Origin: Aquilaria yunnanensis
Taxonomy: Eukaryota; Streptophyta; Magnoliopsida; Malvales; Thymelaeaceae
Assembly (NCBI GenBank): GCA_039654915.1
Contig: CM077594.1
Coordinates: 49,243,001 to 49,307,000, forward strand
Direction: 5' to 3'
DNA length: 64,000 nucleotides
Position numbers and translations under genes: made by a program. Positions 1 to 10,988 of this stretch are shown piece after piece. Positions within the stretch are counted from its first letter, which is position 1, and each line of letters begins with the position of its first letter. The notes below the pieces were generated by a model that saw nothing but the letters and a program-made list of their open reading frames with translations, did not search any database and had not been told where the DNA came from.

Positions 1-199
1 CTAATTTGGGAGTTACATGCAGAAGGGTTGGCTGGACATTTTGGTAGGGATAAGACTATTTCACTAGTTGAGGATAGGTTTTATTGGCATTTGTTAAGGA
101 AAGGCGTGGAGAGAATTGTGTTTAGATGTTAAACATGTCAATTAGCTAAGGCTAAAAAGAAGAGCACTAGGCTTTATACACCTCTTCCACTACCACACG
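1..199 (+). pseudogene. Ty3/gypsy integrase fragment J, zinc-binding part
   Basis: Frame 1 from base 1 reads as an integrase HHCC zinc-binding domain: ELHAEGLAGHFGRDKT (first His pair), FYWHLLRKGVERIV, then C-x-T-C with a stop codon (TAA, 130-132) between the cysteines. The linker ending PLPLPH follows. The style matches CRM/Reina-type chromovirus integrases. The fragment is open at the left window edge and stops at 199, where a solo LTR is inserted. Removing that LTR and one TSD copy restores the frame into the integrase core at 2547. It is a dead remnant of the oldest layer in the window. Confidence 0.85.
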
Positions 200-2541
200 T
201 AACACAGCCGTCCCTGGCCTCTACCCAGGAAGCCTTGTGAGAGCTAGTCTCACGATGGTTGCAATTGGCTAGTTGTATATATGTGCGGATTAAAATCCCA
301 TGATACTAGTTGATTATCCTAGAATATGCAAGATGCATGCTCTTCATGCTTTGACTTGGATTAATAAAAACATAAAGCATTAAGTTGGCCAAGTAATTTC
401 TATAGAAAATAAGTACAAATAGCCAAAGCATACAAAATCAACATTTATCTGAATTTACTACACATAACAACTCGTGGGAGCATTCATACATAAAGTAGAC
501 TAATGCCCTCACCCAAGAGCAACCCTAGAGTCTTGGATATGCATCTTAGTGGTGATCTAAAAAATCCCTTTGTCTAAGTGCTACTAGGCACTGCAGCCAA
601 AAGAATCCTCTAGTTAGTACTGTTACTTGACCAACAAACCATCTAAGTTACCCATGTAGACTAGAATCACAAGGATTCTCAAGTACAATACCTGTGCACA
701 AAAAGCCACTACCGCAATAACCCTCAACGGTTATCCGATCCAACAACTTCTGAATCTGCACAACATAACTAGGGAGTGAGAACATAACATTCTCAGTAAG
801 GGGTCTTTAGTGTACCTGGAAGAGAATTACTAAGGACACCACATATGATAACATATGTAACCTACTGTGAGCTCATACAGCCTGAGGGTCTAATATATGC
901 ATATATTTAGGTCCCTTGAGACCTCTTCTCATCCTTGTCCTTAAACTACAAGGCATTGCCTTGCTTACTGGCAGGCTGTGCTTGCCAGCCTAACTAGTGA
1001 TAAATCACTAGTTGAACCTCTCCCTTAGTATGTTATGTAGGGGAATTATGGTGGGACTATTGTAGACTAGGTCATTTAGACCTTGTAGACTAGGTGCACT
1101 AAGGTTTCACCTTGCAACCTCATGGCTATGACACGGCTAGGTCACCAAGGGTTCTAAACCTTTCACCCGAGCTAATGGTACTTAGTTATGCTGATTTGCA
1201 ACTAGTTTCCTTGCTTATGGCTCAAGCAACCATAAAATCTTTCAAACCTTAAGGAAACGCTGAAGTCTTAAGGGACTTTTGGAAGTCTCGAAGTACCCCT
1301 GGCATACTTAGGCCCTAAGGCACCCTAAGAACCTCCTTAGGTCTCACCTCGATCTCCTTAGCAAAATGTGAAAAATTTTACTATCTTGCCTGTGGCGACC
1401 TATCGCCGCAATTGGTAATGTTTGGACCATATTTGCACAATTGGCGATGCATCACGATTTGGTGCACGAAATTGGCGACACATCGCTAATCTGTGAATCT
1501 GCAGAGTTGGCACGCATTTTACTGCTATGAACTTTGGACACTTAGCAAACATAGTAAACATGCTTGGGAAGCCTCCAAATTTTACACACACATAGATCAT
1601 GTTCCATAGAACATAACCAACTATCACAAGCCAATCTATAATGTCTCGTAACATCATCCAAATCCTCTCAACCCTCATAGTCCACCACAATTCAACCAAA
1701 TCCTTTAACTAATGCTATTGCTAGAATCACTCAAATTCTTCAAGCAAACTCATGTCAATAGCATTAATTGGTCTTCAAGTCATAACTCCCTTATCTCAAT
1801 TTCAAGCAACAAGCAAGAATCAACCTCTTTTCCAATCAACTAAGCTCACCAAAGTATCACCTACGTTCCAAACAAAAACATAGACACCAATGATCAAAAC
1901 CTTGCTTACTAACCCAAACCCAAGCTCCAAACTAACCAAATAAGATGAATTCTCTCAAGAACACATTGGTGACCTCGTATCAAAAATAGGGGATGTGAGA
2001 AAACACACTTCCAAGCTCCAAACCATGGTTTAATGCTTGAAATGAGCTCCTCTTAGCTTATATACTCTTGATAGCTCTTCTTGGCACCAAGAAATCTTGA
2101 TTTCAAGGTTGAATTGAGAGAAAAATGAGAGTGAGAAGGTTGGAAACGAGATTATGGCAGCCATAGCCTCACTTTCCCCTTCTTAAACCCTTACTTAAAC
2201 TCCAAGCCACCAAAGTATTAAGCTTAATTCAATTAAACCCCCATCTTTTGGTACTTAGTTATTCTTGATTAAATTCTTGTTTATTTCTTCCATGATTGGG
2301 TTAAGGTTGAAAGTTAAGTTATAAAAACTCATTTTAAACACTTGAGACCACGCCCAGCTATTTAGGATGCAAAATTACCATTTTACTCCTAAACCTCATT
2401 TAGTGCCTTATCTTCCTCGGAACTTAGTGAACTTTGCTAAACTTCTCTATTCTTGCTATGTAAACTTGAAATTAGGTTCCAAACTTCATTTAGAACACTT
2501 TACCTCCTTCAGGAGTGCCTATTACTAGGAGGTCCATAACA
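200..2541 (-). mobile_element. Solo LTR G' (Tekay-like, older relative of the G LTR)
   Basis: About 2.34 kb. The start (TAACACAGCC, terminal TG decayed to TA) and end (TCCATAACA) align with the 2511-bp LTRs of element G (TGACACGATCC to GGCCGTAACA), and so do many internal blocks such as the GATTAAAATCC, ACTAGTTGATTA and TTGACTTGG stretches. The flanks ACACG (195-199) and ACACA (2542-2546) are a TSD with one mismatch. Deleting the LTR and one TSD copy rejoins the integrase frame exactly, which fixes both ends. No internal region is present, so this is a solo LTR left by LTR-LTR recombination. It is much older than G. Confidence 0.88.
777..795 (-). promoter_or_regulatory. Conserved LTR hairpin (solo LTR G')
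   Basis: On the minus strand the arms TGAGAAT and GTTCTCA pair over 7 bp with one G-U wobble, preceded by CTTAC and followed by CTCCC. The same context and position-equivalent hairpin occur in the G, B, H and I LTRs with different stem sequences. Function unknown; conservation suggests an RNA structure in the LTR transcript. Confidence 0.55.
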
Positions 2542-2546
2542 ACACA

Positions 2547-2950
2547 CCCATTGGAAAGATTTGAGCATGGTTTTTGTGTTAGGATTACCTCAGACTACTC
2601 GTGGTCATGATTCCATCCTAGTTATGGTTGATAGATTTTCCAAAATGGCTCATTTCATTCCCTGTAGTAAACAAAATGATGCATCCCATATTGCTAAGTT
2701 GTTCTTTAGAGAGGTAGTTAAGTTACATGGTTTACCAGGTTCCATAGTGTTTGATAAAGATGTCAAATTTGTGAGCTATTTTTGGAAGACCCTCTGGAAA
2801 TTGTGTCGTACCAACTTGCTTTTCTACTTCGCGTTTCACCCAAAAACTGATGGCCAAATAGAGGTTGTCAGTCATAGTCTTGGGGACATGCTTAGATGTA
2901 TTATTGGTGAAAAACAAGGTACATTGGATTTGTTGTTGTCTAATGTCGAG
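2547..2950 (+). pseudogene. Ty3/gypsy integrase fragment J, catalytic core
   Basis: Continues the frame of the fragment at 1-199 after removal of solo LTR G'. It shows the core motifs DLSMVFVLGLP (catalytic Asp of the usual MDFV replaced by Val), VMVDRFSKMAHFIPC, IAKLFFREVVKLHGLP, VFDKDVKF (second catalytic region; usual SDRD degraded) and FHPKTDGQIEVV (third, Glu present). The wording is closest to CRM/Reina-type chromoviruses. The reading ends at 2950, where LTR I begins, so the integrase is broken a second time. Catalytic residues are already lost. Confidence 0.85.
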
Positions 2951-3343
2951 TGTCATGCCCCACACAAGCGCTAGCCCAAGCCCAAGTGTACCTATCGCTA
3001 ACGCACAGTGCTCTCACAGGACATTGGAACCCATATGCCTTATGTGCATTTCAAGAGGACTTAGTTATGTGTCTATTTCTATGCTGGGTGTGCTACTAGG
3101 CACCCACCAGGACACATGCTAGGCACATGCCAAGGACACTAACAGGGCATTGGGGCACGCCCCAAGGAGCATACCAGCTTGACCCTATCACTAACTTGCA
3201 CTACAAGGCAAGGCCTAAAATCTAATTTTATTTTCCAAGTGTTGTGTTCTTGTGCATATCAATTGTGCATACAAGATGCATGACATCCAAGATACTTATT
3301 CTCAAGTTTTGAAACTCATTTTCACATGTAAGGAGGTTAACTA
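2951..3343. repeat. LTR 'I', segment 1 (unclassified, Tekay-like)
   Basis: The sequence switches abruptly from integrase coding to TGTCATGCCCCAC, an LTR-like 5' end resembling the TGTCACACC start of the B LTRs. TCGAG (2946-2950) would be its left TSD. It continues after the copia solo LTR D0 (58762-58788) and after H1 (61248-61914). It has no coding content but several GGCAC/CATGC-type short repeats. The far end lies beyond H2 or the window, so the class is tentative. Confidence 0.5.
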
Positions 3344-3743
3344 TGTTGGGTTTTGGGAGCCAAACAAGTGCAACGGAATATAACCGAAACCCTTTAGGAT
3401 CCAAGCGAAACGAGGTAAACTAGGTGTACAAAATTTTCATACCTAATTTGGTTGAGATCTTCCACCCAACTATTGAGTCAAATCACAAAACTTTAATAGT
3501 TGATATGTTCAATCTCTCTATCGTATCCACATGAGCCCTTCGGAATCACCACACCTCCACTACGTCCCAACAGATGGGTTTCTCTTGCGCCCACAGTGCT
3601 AGCTTGTGTCCTCCAAGGAATGGCAAGATAAGAGGGCAGTTGGTTTTCAGAACCCTTATGATTTTATCCTTTTGGGAGGCTAGAGCAAGAGCTTTGAAAT
3701 TCTCACTATATGATGTATTTATAGTGAGACTCAACTTCCAAGC
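3344..3743 (-). mobile_element. Copia (Angela-like) solo LTR D0, left half
   Basis: Starts TGTTGGGTTTTGGGAGCC and aligns with the D1 and D2 LTRs. TSD AACTA at 3339-3343 is matched by AACTA at 58757-58761 after the right half (57720-58756). The two halves total 1437 bp, close to the 1416-1418 bp of the other D LTRs, so D0 is a solo LTR split by E1. It carries the family's minus-strand TATA box (TATTTATA on plus, 3716-3723). It is more diverged than D1 and D2, in line with its older position. Confidence 0.9.
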
Positions 3744-4660
3744 TAATGCCCTTCCGCATCTTCATTGTGCAACATGATGAGCCTGAGGCAGGGACTTCTG
3801 GTGAGGGAACGCCTGGATGAGAAGTCTCCGGTGGGAAGAGGGCTGCAAGGACTCAGAATAGCAAGGGTCAGGAGTTCCCCGGAGTATTTTCCGGGGGAGG
3901 AGCCTCCGACGTGCAAGTCAGTGTTTGGAAATGGAGAATAAGTAAGGAGTGGAGAGATTTTTCCCTTGGAGTCGGATCCTGCTGCCTGGGGCGTCTCCCG
4001 AATATTTATAGGGAGGTGTACAGGAGAAGTCCGTTTGCCACAGCCGACCCAGATCGTGACACGTGTTCGGTCAGATGTGGTTCGTACCTTCGGGAGTGGG
4101 GGCCTCCAACCGACCACAGGCCGTCTGGTCAGAAGCCTAGCTCGTACGAGGTGGCGTGTTAGGGTGTGTCCGAGGGTGGCGTGTCGGGGACTTTATGAGG
4201 GCGGTGTGTTAGGGGCTCCTCAGCCTTTTTGTCGTATGTCCACATGGCCTTTTCGGGGGACTGAACTCCTTTGGAGTTCAGAGCTCATTTGGGCAGGTGA
4301 GCTCCTTTGGAGGGAAGTCCCTTGAGGCACCTTTAGTTGGGCTCTCCCGAGGTCAGGCGCGGGTACCTGATGATGGCACTTCATGAGCACGCTCTGAGGG
4401 TGGCCCGAGGAGCATCCGAAGGTGGTTTTGGACACGGGAGGTTGGCGCGAGGTCAACCTCAGGAAGGGCGCTAACCTCTTCTGACCGAAGTTGGTCCCAT
4501 GGGTTTTCTGAGGGTAGCGCATATCCGGCTTGTCCGAGGGTGTTGAGGCCCTCTTTTTGTCGGGGTTTTGTTGTGTGTGTTTAAACCGGAGGTGGTGCGC
4601 TGGCCAGGGGAGGCACGCACACGCGAGGTCCTTCATGGGGCGATAGCCCTCCGACTATCA
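3744..4660 (-). repeat. E1 3' LTR (Retand-like)
   Basis: 917-bp GC-rich LTR ending in the small inverted repeat GATAGCC...GACTATC. It aligns with solo LTRs E3 (17745-18620) and E4 (54679-55545, opposite strand) and with the partial LTR at 63467. Shared blocks include GGAGCCTCCGACG (here the variant GGGGGAGGAGCCTCCGACG), the ACACGTGT G-box (4059-4066) and a minus-strand TATA box (TATTTATA on plus, 4003-4010). The left TSD copy is CAAGC. Confidence 0.87.
4003..4066 (-). promoter_or_regulatory. E-family LTR core promoter: G-box plus TATA
   Basis: On the minus strand, ACACGTGT (4059-4066) lies about 49 bp upstream of TATAAATA (4003-4010). The same pair occurs in E3 (18077-18084 and 18043-18050) and, reversed, in E4 (55202-55209 and TATATATA at 55236-55243). 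CACGTG cores are bound by plant bZIP/bHLH factors, so light or ABA/stress response is possible; that is inference. Confidence 0.6.
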
Positions 4661-4702
4661 CATCCCTCCCGCACCCCCTTCCCCCCCCCCCCCCCCCCCC
4701 CC
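4661..4702 (-). other. E1 polypurine tract with 22-C run
   Basis: Immediately inside the 3' LTR the plus strand is almost pure pyrimidine (CATCCCTCCCGCACCCCCTT, then 22 C from 4681 to 4702). On the element's minus strand this is a purine tract next to the LTR, the expected second-strand primer site. The length of the C run is prone to slippage and sequencing error. Confidence 0.7.
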
Positions 4703-5148
4703 GGAAAATCGAAGATGTTTCTTCGGTTTAGGGAGTTTCGGGAGCCTTTTTGTGGCAAGCAACGCTTGATCTTGTCACCATGATGGGCTTCCATCCGAAG
4801 TCTCTTTCTTCCCAGGAGGGAACTCCGGCGAGCTTAGGTGTTCTACCGAGGTAATTCCTTTGGGCTTTGAGTGGTGTCCCTAGCTCTTCTGCCGAGGTCA
4901 TCGTCTGAGGTGCGTACTTCCACTGACCTTTCTGTCAATGAATCATTTTTTCTTCCCATTACGTACGGGCACGTTACTTCAGATAGGGTTATGTAGGCCT
5001 GCTAGTTGTCAGGGTCATGCCCTCGTTTCTCGTGTTGGCTTACACATGGCAGTTGATGAGTGGTGAACGGTTACGTCGGTTACATTAATTGCGTCTCTTC
5101 ACCTTCGAGGAATAATAATGACGACGTTTTGCTTGCCCCCTTCGGGCT

Positions 5149-5156
5149 ATATAAAC
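5149..5156 (+). promoter_or_regulatory. TATA box of the E1 antisense gene
   Basis: TATATAAA within GGGCTATATAAACCCCTC, followed about 30 bp on by CTTCACACTC (plausible start site) and a pyrimidine-rich leader. The first sensible ATG (5443, AAGAAATGTCG) of the plus-strand gene lies about 260 bp downstream. Position and spacing fit a dedicated promoter for the antisense extra gene inside E1. Confidence 0.55.
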
Positions 5157-5442
5157 CCCTCTTTCCTTAGACCTTCACACTCTTTTCCTTTGTTCTTATC
5201 TGCTCCAAATCTCCCTCTCGTCTCTTTTCTCCTTCCGGCAGCGGTTCTAGCGGCGAAGTGATTTGCGGCAACCCTTCACAACGGCATCCAGGAATCCAGA
5301 TTTTGGCAAAACCTTCGGTGGGTGTTTCTTTCCAAAGTTCTTCCTTCCTTCCGAAGTCGTTTGTTCCAAAGTTTTGTTTGTTCGAAGTCCTTCGGTTCTC
5401 TTTCTTTAGTTTTTCTGAAGTTACCTCTCTTCTATTTAAGAA

Positions 5443-6266
5443 ATGTCGAACCTGGCTCCCTCTGATGTCCGTCCATCCTATTCCCGAGAGTTTTCTCCCC
5501 CTTGAGTCTCATCCATGCTGCACTACTTCAGAGAAAATGATGAAGTGGGTGGCGAAATTCTATCTCCCTACTTATGCCGTCCTGAGATTACCTACCTCAG
5601 GCACGTACGGTTACATGGCCCATTCTAATGAGATCACTGTTTACCGAAACCAACTAAAGGCCGGTCTTCGGTATCCTCCCCCATGAATGGTGTGTGAGTT
5701 CTGCAGGTTTCATGGGATTGCCGTGAACCAGCTTCCTCCAAACTTTTATTCTTATTTCAATGCCTTTCTTTGCATGTGTTGGGTCTTTAAGATAAAGCCC
5801 CATTTTCTTTTCTTCATGCAATATTACAAGCTACACCCAGTCTCGAAGGGTGGTTTCTACTTCTTGCTTCCCAGAGGATCTGGGAGCAAGAAGTTCACTT
5901 TTACCTTCGGGATGAAGGACAGCTAGTGGGGGTGGCAAAAAAGTTCTTTTTCCTGTCAGTTCTCGAAAGATGGAGCTACGTTCCGACCAGATGGACTTCG
6001 GGGGTGTTGAAGACTGACGTTGTTGACCCTTAGAAGCTGCTGAGCTCTGCGTTGGCTATGGAGTTTGACGAGCTCGACCGACGCATTTGGGCCGTTGCGG
6101 ATTGGGACCTCGAGGTCCCTCCGCGCTCCTTATACCCCTTTCCCATTAAGTGGGACGTTATGTCCAAAGAGGTCCATCGAGAATTTAGGGTAATCCATGA
6201 GTACAAGTTTGACTTGAACCTGCCAATACCTGTTCTCCCAGGAAAGAAGGCATGGTTGGTGACGCT
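5443..6266 (+). pseudogene. E1 antisense extra gene (aORF), first section, Transposase_28-like
   Basis: Plus-strand coding opposite to E1 pol. A start at 5443 (MSNLAPSDVRP) is followed by a stop and a frame change. The frame holding NEITVYRNQLKAGLRYPPP, FCRFHGIAVNQLPPNFYSYF and KGGFYFLLPRG resembles the 'putative gypsy type transposon' domain (PF04195, Transposase_28) of plant Tat-type elements. It has a TGA at 5684 and a frameshift near 5925. Frame 1 then carries FDELDRRIWAVADWDLEVPP and KKAWLVTL up to 6266. Removing B1 restores the frame directly into 17247. Function of these antisense ORFs is unknown. This copy is dead. Confidence 0.7.
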
Positions 6267-7953
6267 TGTCACAACTCACTCAGGCCCTGGCCTATAAGTT
6301 TCTAAATTAACTCACAAGCCCGAATCCAAAATTAAGTTTATAGCATTCGGCCAAGCAAATCATGGCAACATTAAGTCTTATTTTCTTAAGTTGAGAGGCC
6401 TGGGAGGTGGCCCAGGTGGCTTTAAAACAAGTCCAACAAATACTTGCAACAAAGGCAAAGCCCAATACCACTAACTTGCACAACAAGCAAGGTTTTAGTT
6501 GATTACTTGCATAACAAGCAAGGCAACACTTAAAGGGGTTTTAAGTGCATAAATGGTGTGCAATCAAGTGTACTACTTATATGACAATAAAAGGCCCATA
6601 GAAGGTATTTTTGGTTGAAAGCCTAATGCAAAATGCACATGATCTTCTCGGCCTACAGAGTTACTCATGGAGGTTCATAAAACTTAGCCACTAAAGTCCA
6701 TACTTAATCACATAAAAGTGCCAAACCTTGGCCCATAACAACCACATATAAATACAAGCTCAAAACCATCCATAAGTCCATACATAACTTGGCATCCAAG
6801 ATCCACAAAACCAACAACAAACTAGGTATCCAAGACTACACATATGTACAATCCAAAAAGGTAGTCTACCTAGCATCTAACTTGGCTATACATGCCAAGC
6901 ATCCATAAGTAGTTCATGCCAAGTTACATACAAACCGAGACCATTAATGGTCAAACAGAAATTTGAGAATTCCATACAAAAGTACACACTTCAACACCAA
7001 CCCAATTGCCTGATTCATTGTCATGAAAGCAAATACTATGATCAGAGCCAAAGTCCAAGTATCCATAGCTTTCCTAGACAAGTCTCCAACTACAGCCTGC
7101 ATACTTATCACATAAGTCTCGGCCAACCAAAAATATAAGACTTGCAATGTACTAGAACTAATAGGCCAAGCACACATTGGCACATACCTTGTTAAACAAG
7201 CAACAAGCACTAAACACAAGTACAGAACAAACTAGTGCTACTCAGGCCGAATGTCTTTGCCTGAAAATAAAAGGATGGGCAGTGAGTAAAACTCAGTAGA
7301 ATTCACCTCCATATAAACAACTCAATCATGAGTCTATTTAGTTAAGCTCAGTATTCACTCAAAGCATAACCTCACATTAGCTTAGCTCAACTTGCAAAAC
7401 AGACACAAGGACAAAGAAAACCAAGCATATACATATACATGATAAATATTCACAATATCCTGAATTTGGTTAGCAAGCACATGGAAAGCACCAAAGCACA
7501 CAAGAACACACACACACTCCACATTTTTGCTCTCGGCCCAAATAGACATTCATGTACCCATGTGCACATTGCACACAACACACCATCAAACAATCCACTT
7601 CCACTTAGAGCTCCAAACGGCTAAGTAAATAGGCCACATTTACTTGCATTTCTAGTACATGTACAATAGTTAATTAGCTAATCAACAATTCAACCGAGTG
7701 AAAACTCAATAGCCCATCAAGCAACTAAGGTCATTTGGCAAATTTTAACCATCACTTAGTCACTCTAAACACTTGAACCATGGTAATTCACCAAGCAATA
7801 TCAATTGTTAGTGAATGCTACCTCAATTGCTCTCTGTCACAACCAAGCTTCAAATGCCCAAGTGTTCCTCAATCACAATGCCTACCATAACAACACATAG
7901 GCATCAACAACACATACTCATGGACTAACTACCATGATTTCTATGAAGAACAC
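6267..7953 (-). repeat. B1 3' LTR, truncated
   Basis: Aligns with 14147-15830 of the 5' LTR at about 97% by eye (several differences in the first 100 bp, fewer later). The match stops after CTATGAAGAACACTAC. The 5' LTR continues with AATATACAAGC, but here the sequence jumps into integrase C-terminal coding. About 1.4 kb of LTR is missing. Within it the conserved hairpin TGAGT/ACTCA lies at 7283-7295. Confidence 0.88.
7283..7295 (-). promoter_or_regulatory. Conserved LTR hairpin (B1 3' LTR)
   Basis: TGAGT and ACTCA arms with a 3-nt loop. Minus strand reads CTAC, stem, CTGCCC. The equivalent copy in the 5' LTR is 15163-15175. Same context as in the G, H and I LTRs. Confidence 0.5.
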
Positions 7954-10900
7954 TACCTGGAACTCCAGGTCCCTTCTCCTTTTCAGGTTTGCATAAGCTT
8001 GTTGCCTATCATTTGCAGTGTTGATCCTGACTTGGATCAGCTTAATCTTCTCAGTAGTTTCCTTAATAATGTCTGGCCCTAATTCTAACTTGTCTTCTGG
8101 ATGATGCCAGCAGTGAGGAGTAACACATCTCCTGCCATATAAGGCCTCATAAGGAGCCATTCCTATCACTGAATGATAGCCATTATTATAGGAAAACTCT
8201 ATCAATGGGAGATGCACATCCCATTCACCCTGGAAGTCAATTACACAACATCTCAACATGTCTTCCAGAGTTTGTATAGTTCTTTCTGTTTGTCCATCAG
8301 TCTGAGGATGGTAGGCAGAACTAAACTTGAGCTTAGTGCCCAATGCCTGATGTAGGGATTTCCAAAACCTAGAGACAAATCTAGGATCCCTGTCTGATAT
8401 TATATCATCAGGTATTCCATGTAATCTTACTATTTCTCTTATAAAAAGTTATGCCAATTTGTCCAAAGAATCGGTAAGATTCATGGGAAGAAAATGGGCT
8501 ACCTTGGTCAATTTATCCACAATGACCCAAATGGCATTATGCCTCCTCCTTGTCAGTGGCATACCCACTATAAAATCCATAGAGATGGATCCCCATTTTC
8601 TCTCAGGTATGGGTAAGCTCCGTACCTTTCCCCCTGGTCTCTGGTGCTCTACCTTCACTTGTTGGCATGTTTCACAACTAGCCACAAGTGTATTAATATC
8701 CCTTCTCATATAAGGCCACCAAAAATGTGTTATGAGAGTATGGTACATCTTTGTGGCCCCTGGGTGCATACCCAGCTTACTAGAGTGAGCTTCCTCCAGT
8801 ATTTGAATTCTTAGGTTGTCCTTTTCAGGCACGTACAACCTATTTTGGAAATGTAACACTCCTTGCTTAAAGGAAAAACCTTGGAATTGTTCTCCCTTAT
8901 TCTTGCCAGAAATTAATTATAGCTTTTTATCACCAGCTTGAGCTTCCTTAACAAGCTCTTTCCACTCTGGAGTAATAGTGAGTACTTGTAACTGCTCACT
9001 TTCTTTAATTAGCCATTGGCTTACCAGGTGAGTGATACTCAGGCTTTCGGCCTTAGGTTCAATCTCACGACCTTTGAGTATTCTAGTATAATTTCTACTC
9101 AAAGCATCTACCACTACATTGTCTTTTCCAGCCGTGTATTCAATTACACAGTCAAAATCTTTCAAATATTCCAACCACCTTCTTTGTCTCATGTTCAACT
9201 CCTTTTGAGTGAAAAGGTACTTGAGACTTTTGTGGTCTGTAAATACTTGGAATCTATTACCAAGAAGATAGTGCCTTAATTGCTTAAGAGCAAATACCAC
9301 TGCTGCCAATTCCAGATCATGAACTGGATATTTCTTTTCATGTGGTCTCAATTGTCTAGACCCAAAAGCAATTGCTTGCTTTTCTTGCATCAAAACATAG
9401 CCTAGTCCTACATGAGAGGCATCTGTAAACACCTCATATTCCTTTTCAGGGTCAGGCAGGACTAGTACAGGAGCTGTAGTCAGCCTCCTCTTTAGTTCTT
9501 GAAAACTTTCCTCACACTGGGTTTCCCAGACAAATTTCTGGTTCTTTCTGGTTAACTGAGTCATAGGAGCTGCTAAAATAGAAAACTTTGGTACAAATCT
9601 TCTATAATAGCCAGCTAACCCCAGGAAGCTTCTGACTTCCTTTACACTTTGGGGCTGCTTCCAATCAAGGATTGATCTTACCTTTTCAGGATCTACAGTC
9701 AATCCTTGATCATTTATTATATGACCCAAAAATCCAATTTCTTTTGTCCAAAATTTGCATTTACTCAGCTTTCCATAAAGCTGATGTTCTTGGAGCAAGC
9801 CAAGCACTACTTTAAGGTGTTCTTTGTGAGTTTCTTCATCCTTGGAGTATACCAAGATATCATCAATAAACACCACCACAAAGTGATCTAGGTATGCCCT
9901 GAACACCCTCTGCATTAAGTCCATAAAGAATGCAGGTGCATTAGTGAGCCCAAATGGCATCACTGTGTACTCAAAATGTCCATACCTAGTCCTGAAAGCA
10001 GTCTTAGGTATGTCTTCTTCCTTTACTCGTAGCTGGAAAATATCCAGACCTCAAATCAATTTTGGAGAACAGTTTTGCTTCTTTTAATTGACCAAACAAA
10101 TCCTCTATCCTTGGAAGAGGATACTTATTCTTTATGGTCAATGCATTTAGTTTTCTGTAATCTATACAGAGCCTAAGGGTTCCATCCTTCTTTTTCACAA
10201 ATAGCACAGGTGCTCCCCAAGGAGACACACTGGGTCTAATGAACCCTTTTTCTAGTAGTTCATCCAACTGCTTCCTGAGTTCTACCATCTCAGGCACTAC
10301 CATCCTATAAGGAGCAGTAGATACTGGTGCTGCTCCTGGTACCAGCTTAATTTCAAATTCCACCTCTCTCAAGGGTGGCAAACCAGGTAAGTCTGTTGGA
10401 AAGACCCCTGGGAAATCTTGAACTACAGGTATTTTCCTCTGTTCTTCTGATGCTTTCTGTTCATTAAATCCCAGGTACTCCTGTTCACTTTCTGGAGTTA
10501 TAATTTCCAGCACTTTTAAGTGGCAGTCAATAGCCAACTCTAAGGGCTTATTCAAATCATATACTATTCCACCAGGCAATAATAATTGTCTGGCCTGACA
10601 ATCAATAATGACTCGATTCTCTTCTATCCAGTTCATGCCTAAAATCACATCATAGCCATGTGTCTCTAACACCATGAGATTGGTTCTCAGTTTCAGCTTG
10701 CCTATCTGTAGCTCACAGTTTTCAGCCATGTAATAAGCAAACAAGACCTCATTGCCAGCAGTTTTCACAAAGTACATGTTGGTCATATATTTTACTTCTA
10801 GATTCATGGCCTTAACCAAGCTATTAGATACTACAGACAATGAAGCTCCAGTATCAAACAGAACAGATACTAACTGGCCATTAAGGTAAATTGTACCTTT

Positions 10901-10983
10901 TAAGGCCCTTCTGCTAGTCTTTTGCTGACTAGTCTCGTTCTCAGACTCTGGTGTTTCTTGTTCTCTCCTGGAAGATTCCAGTT
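7954..10983 (-). pseudogene. B1 pol: protease, RT, RNase H, integrase (3' deleted)
   Basis: Minus strand: protease ([13 protein letters not shown]), RT ([22 protein letters not shown], then FIDDILVYS), RNase H ([33 protein letters not shown]), integrase HHCC (HSSKLGMHPG to CETCQQ) and core ([23 protein letters not shown]). A one-base insertion in a T run near 10040 shifts frame after DLRSGYF. There are stops at 8917 (TAA after GDKKL) and 8449 (TAA where B2 has Gln, CAA). The C-terminal integrase and chromodomain present in B2 are deleted at the 7953 junction. Lineage: Tekay/Del-like chromovirus. Not functional. Confidence 0.92.
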
Positions 10984-10988
10984 GAAAC

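Noticed and set aside
7439..7624. Small His/Thr-rich frames in the B LTRs (also 27870, 46155)
   Set aside because: Low-complexity CACACA stretches in LTRs, not conserved as protein between B1 and B2.
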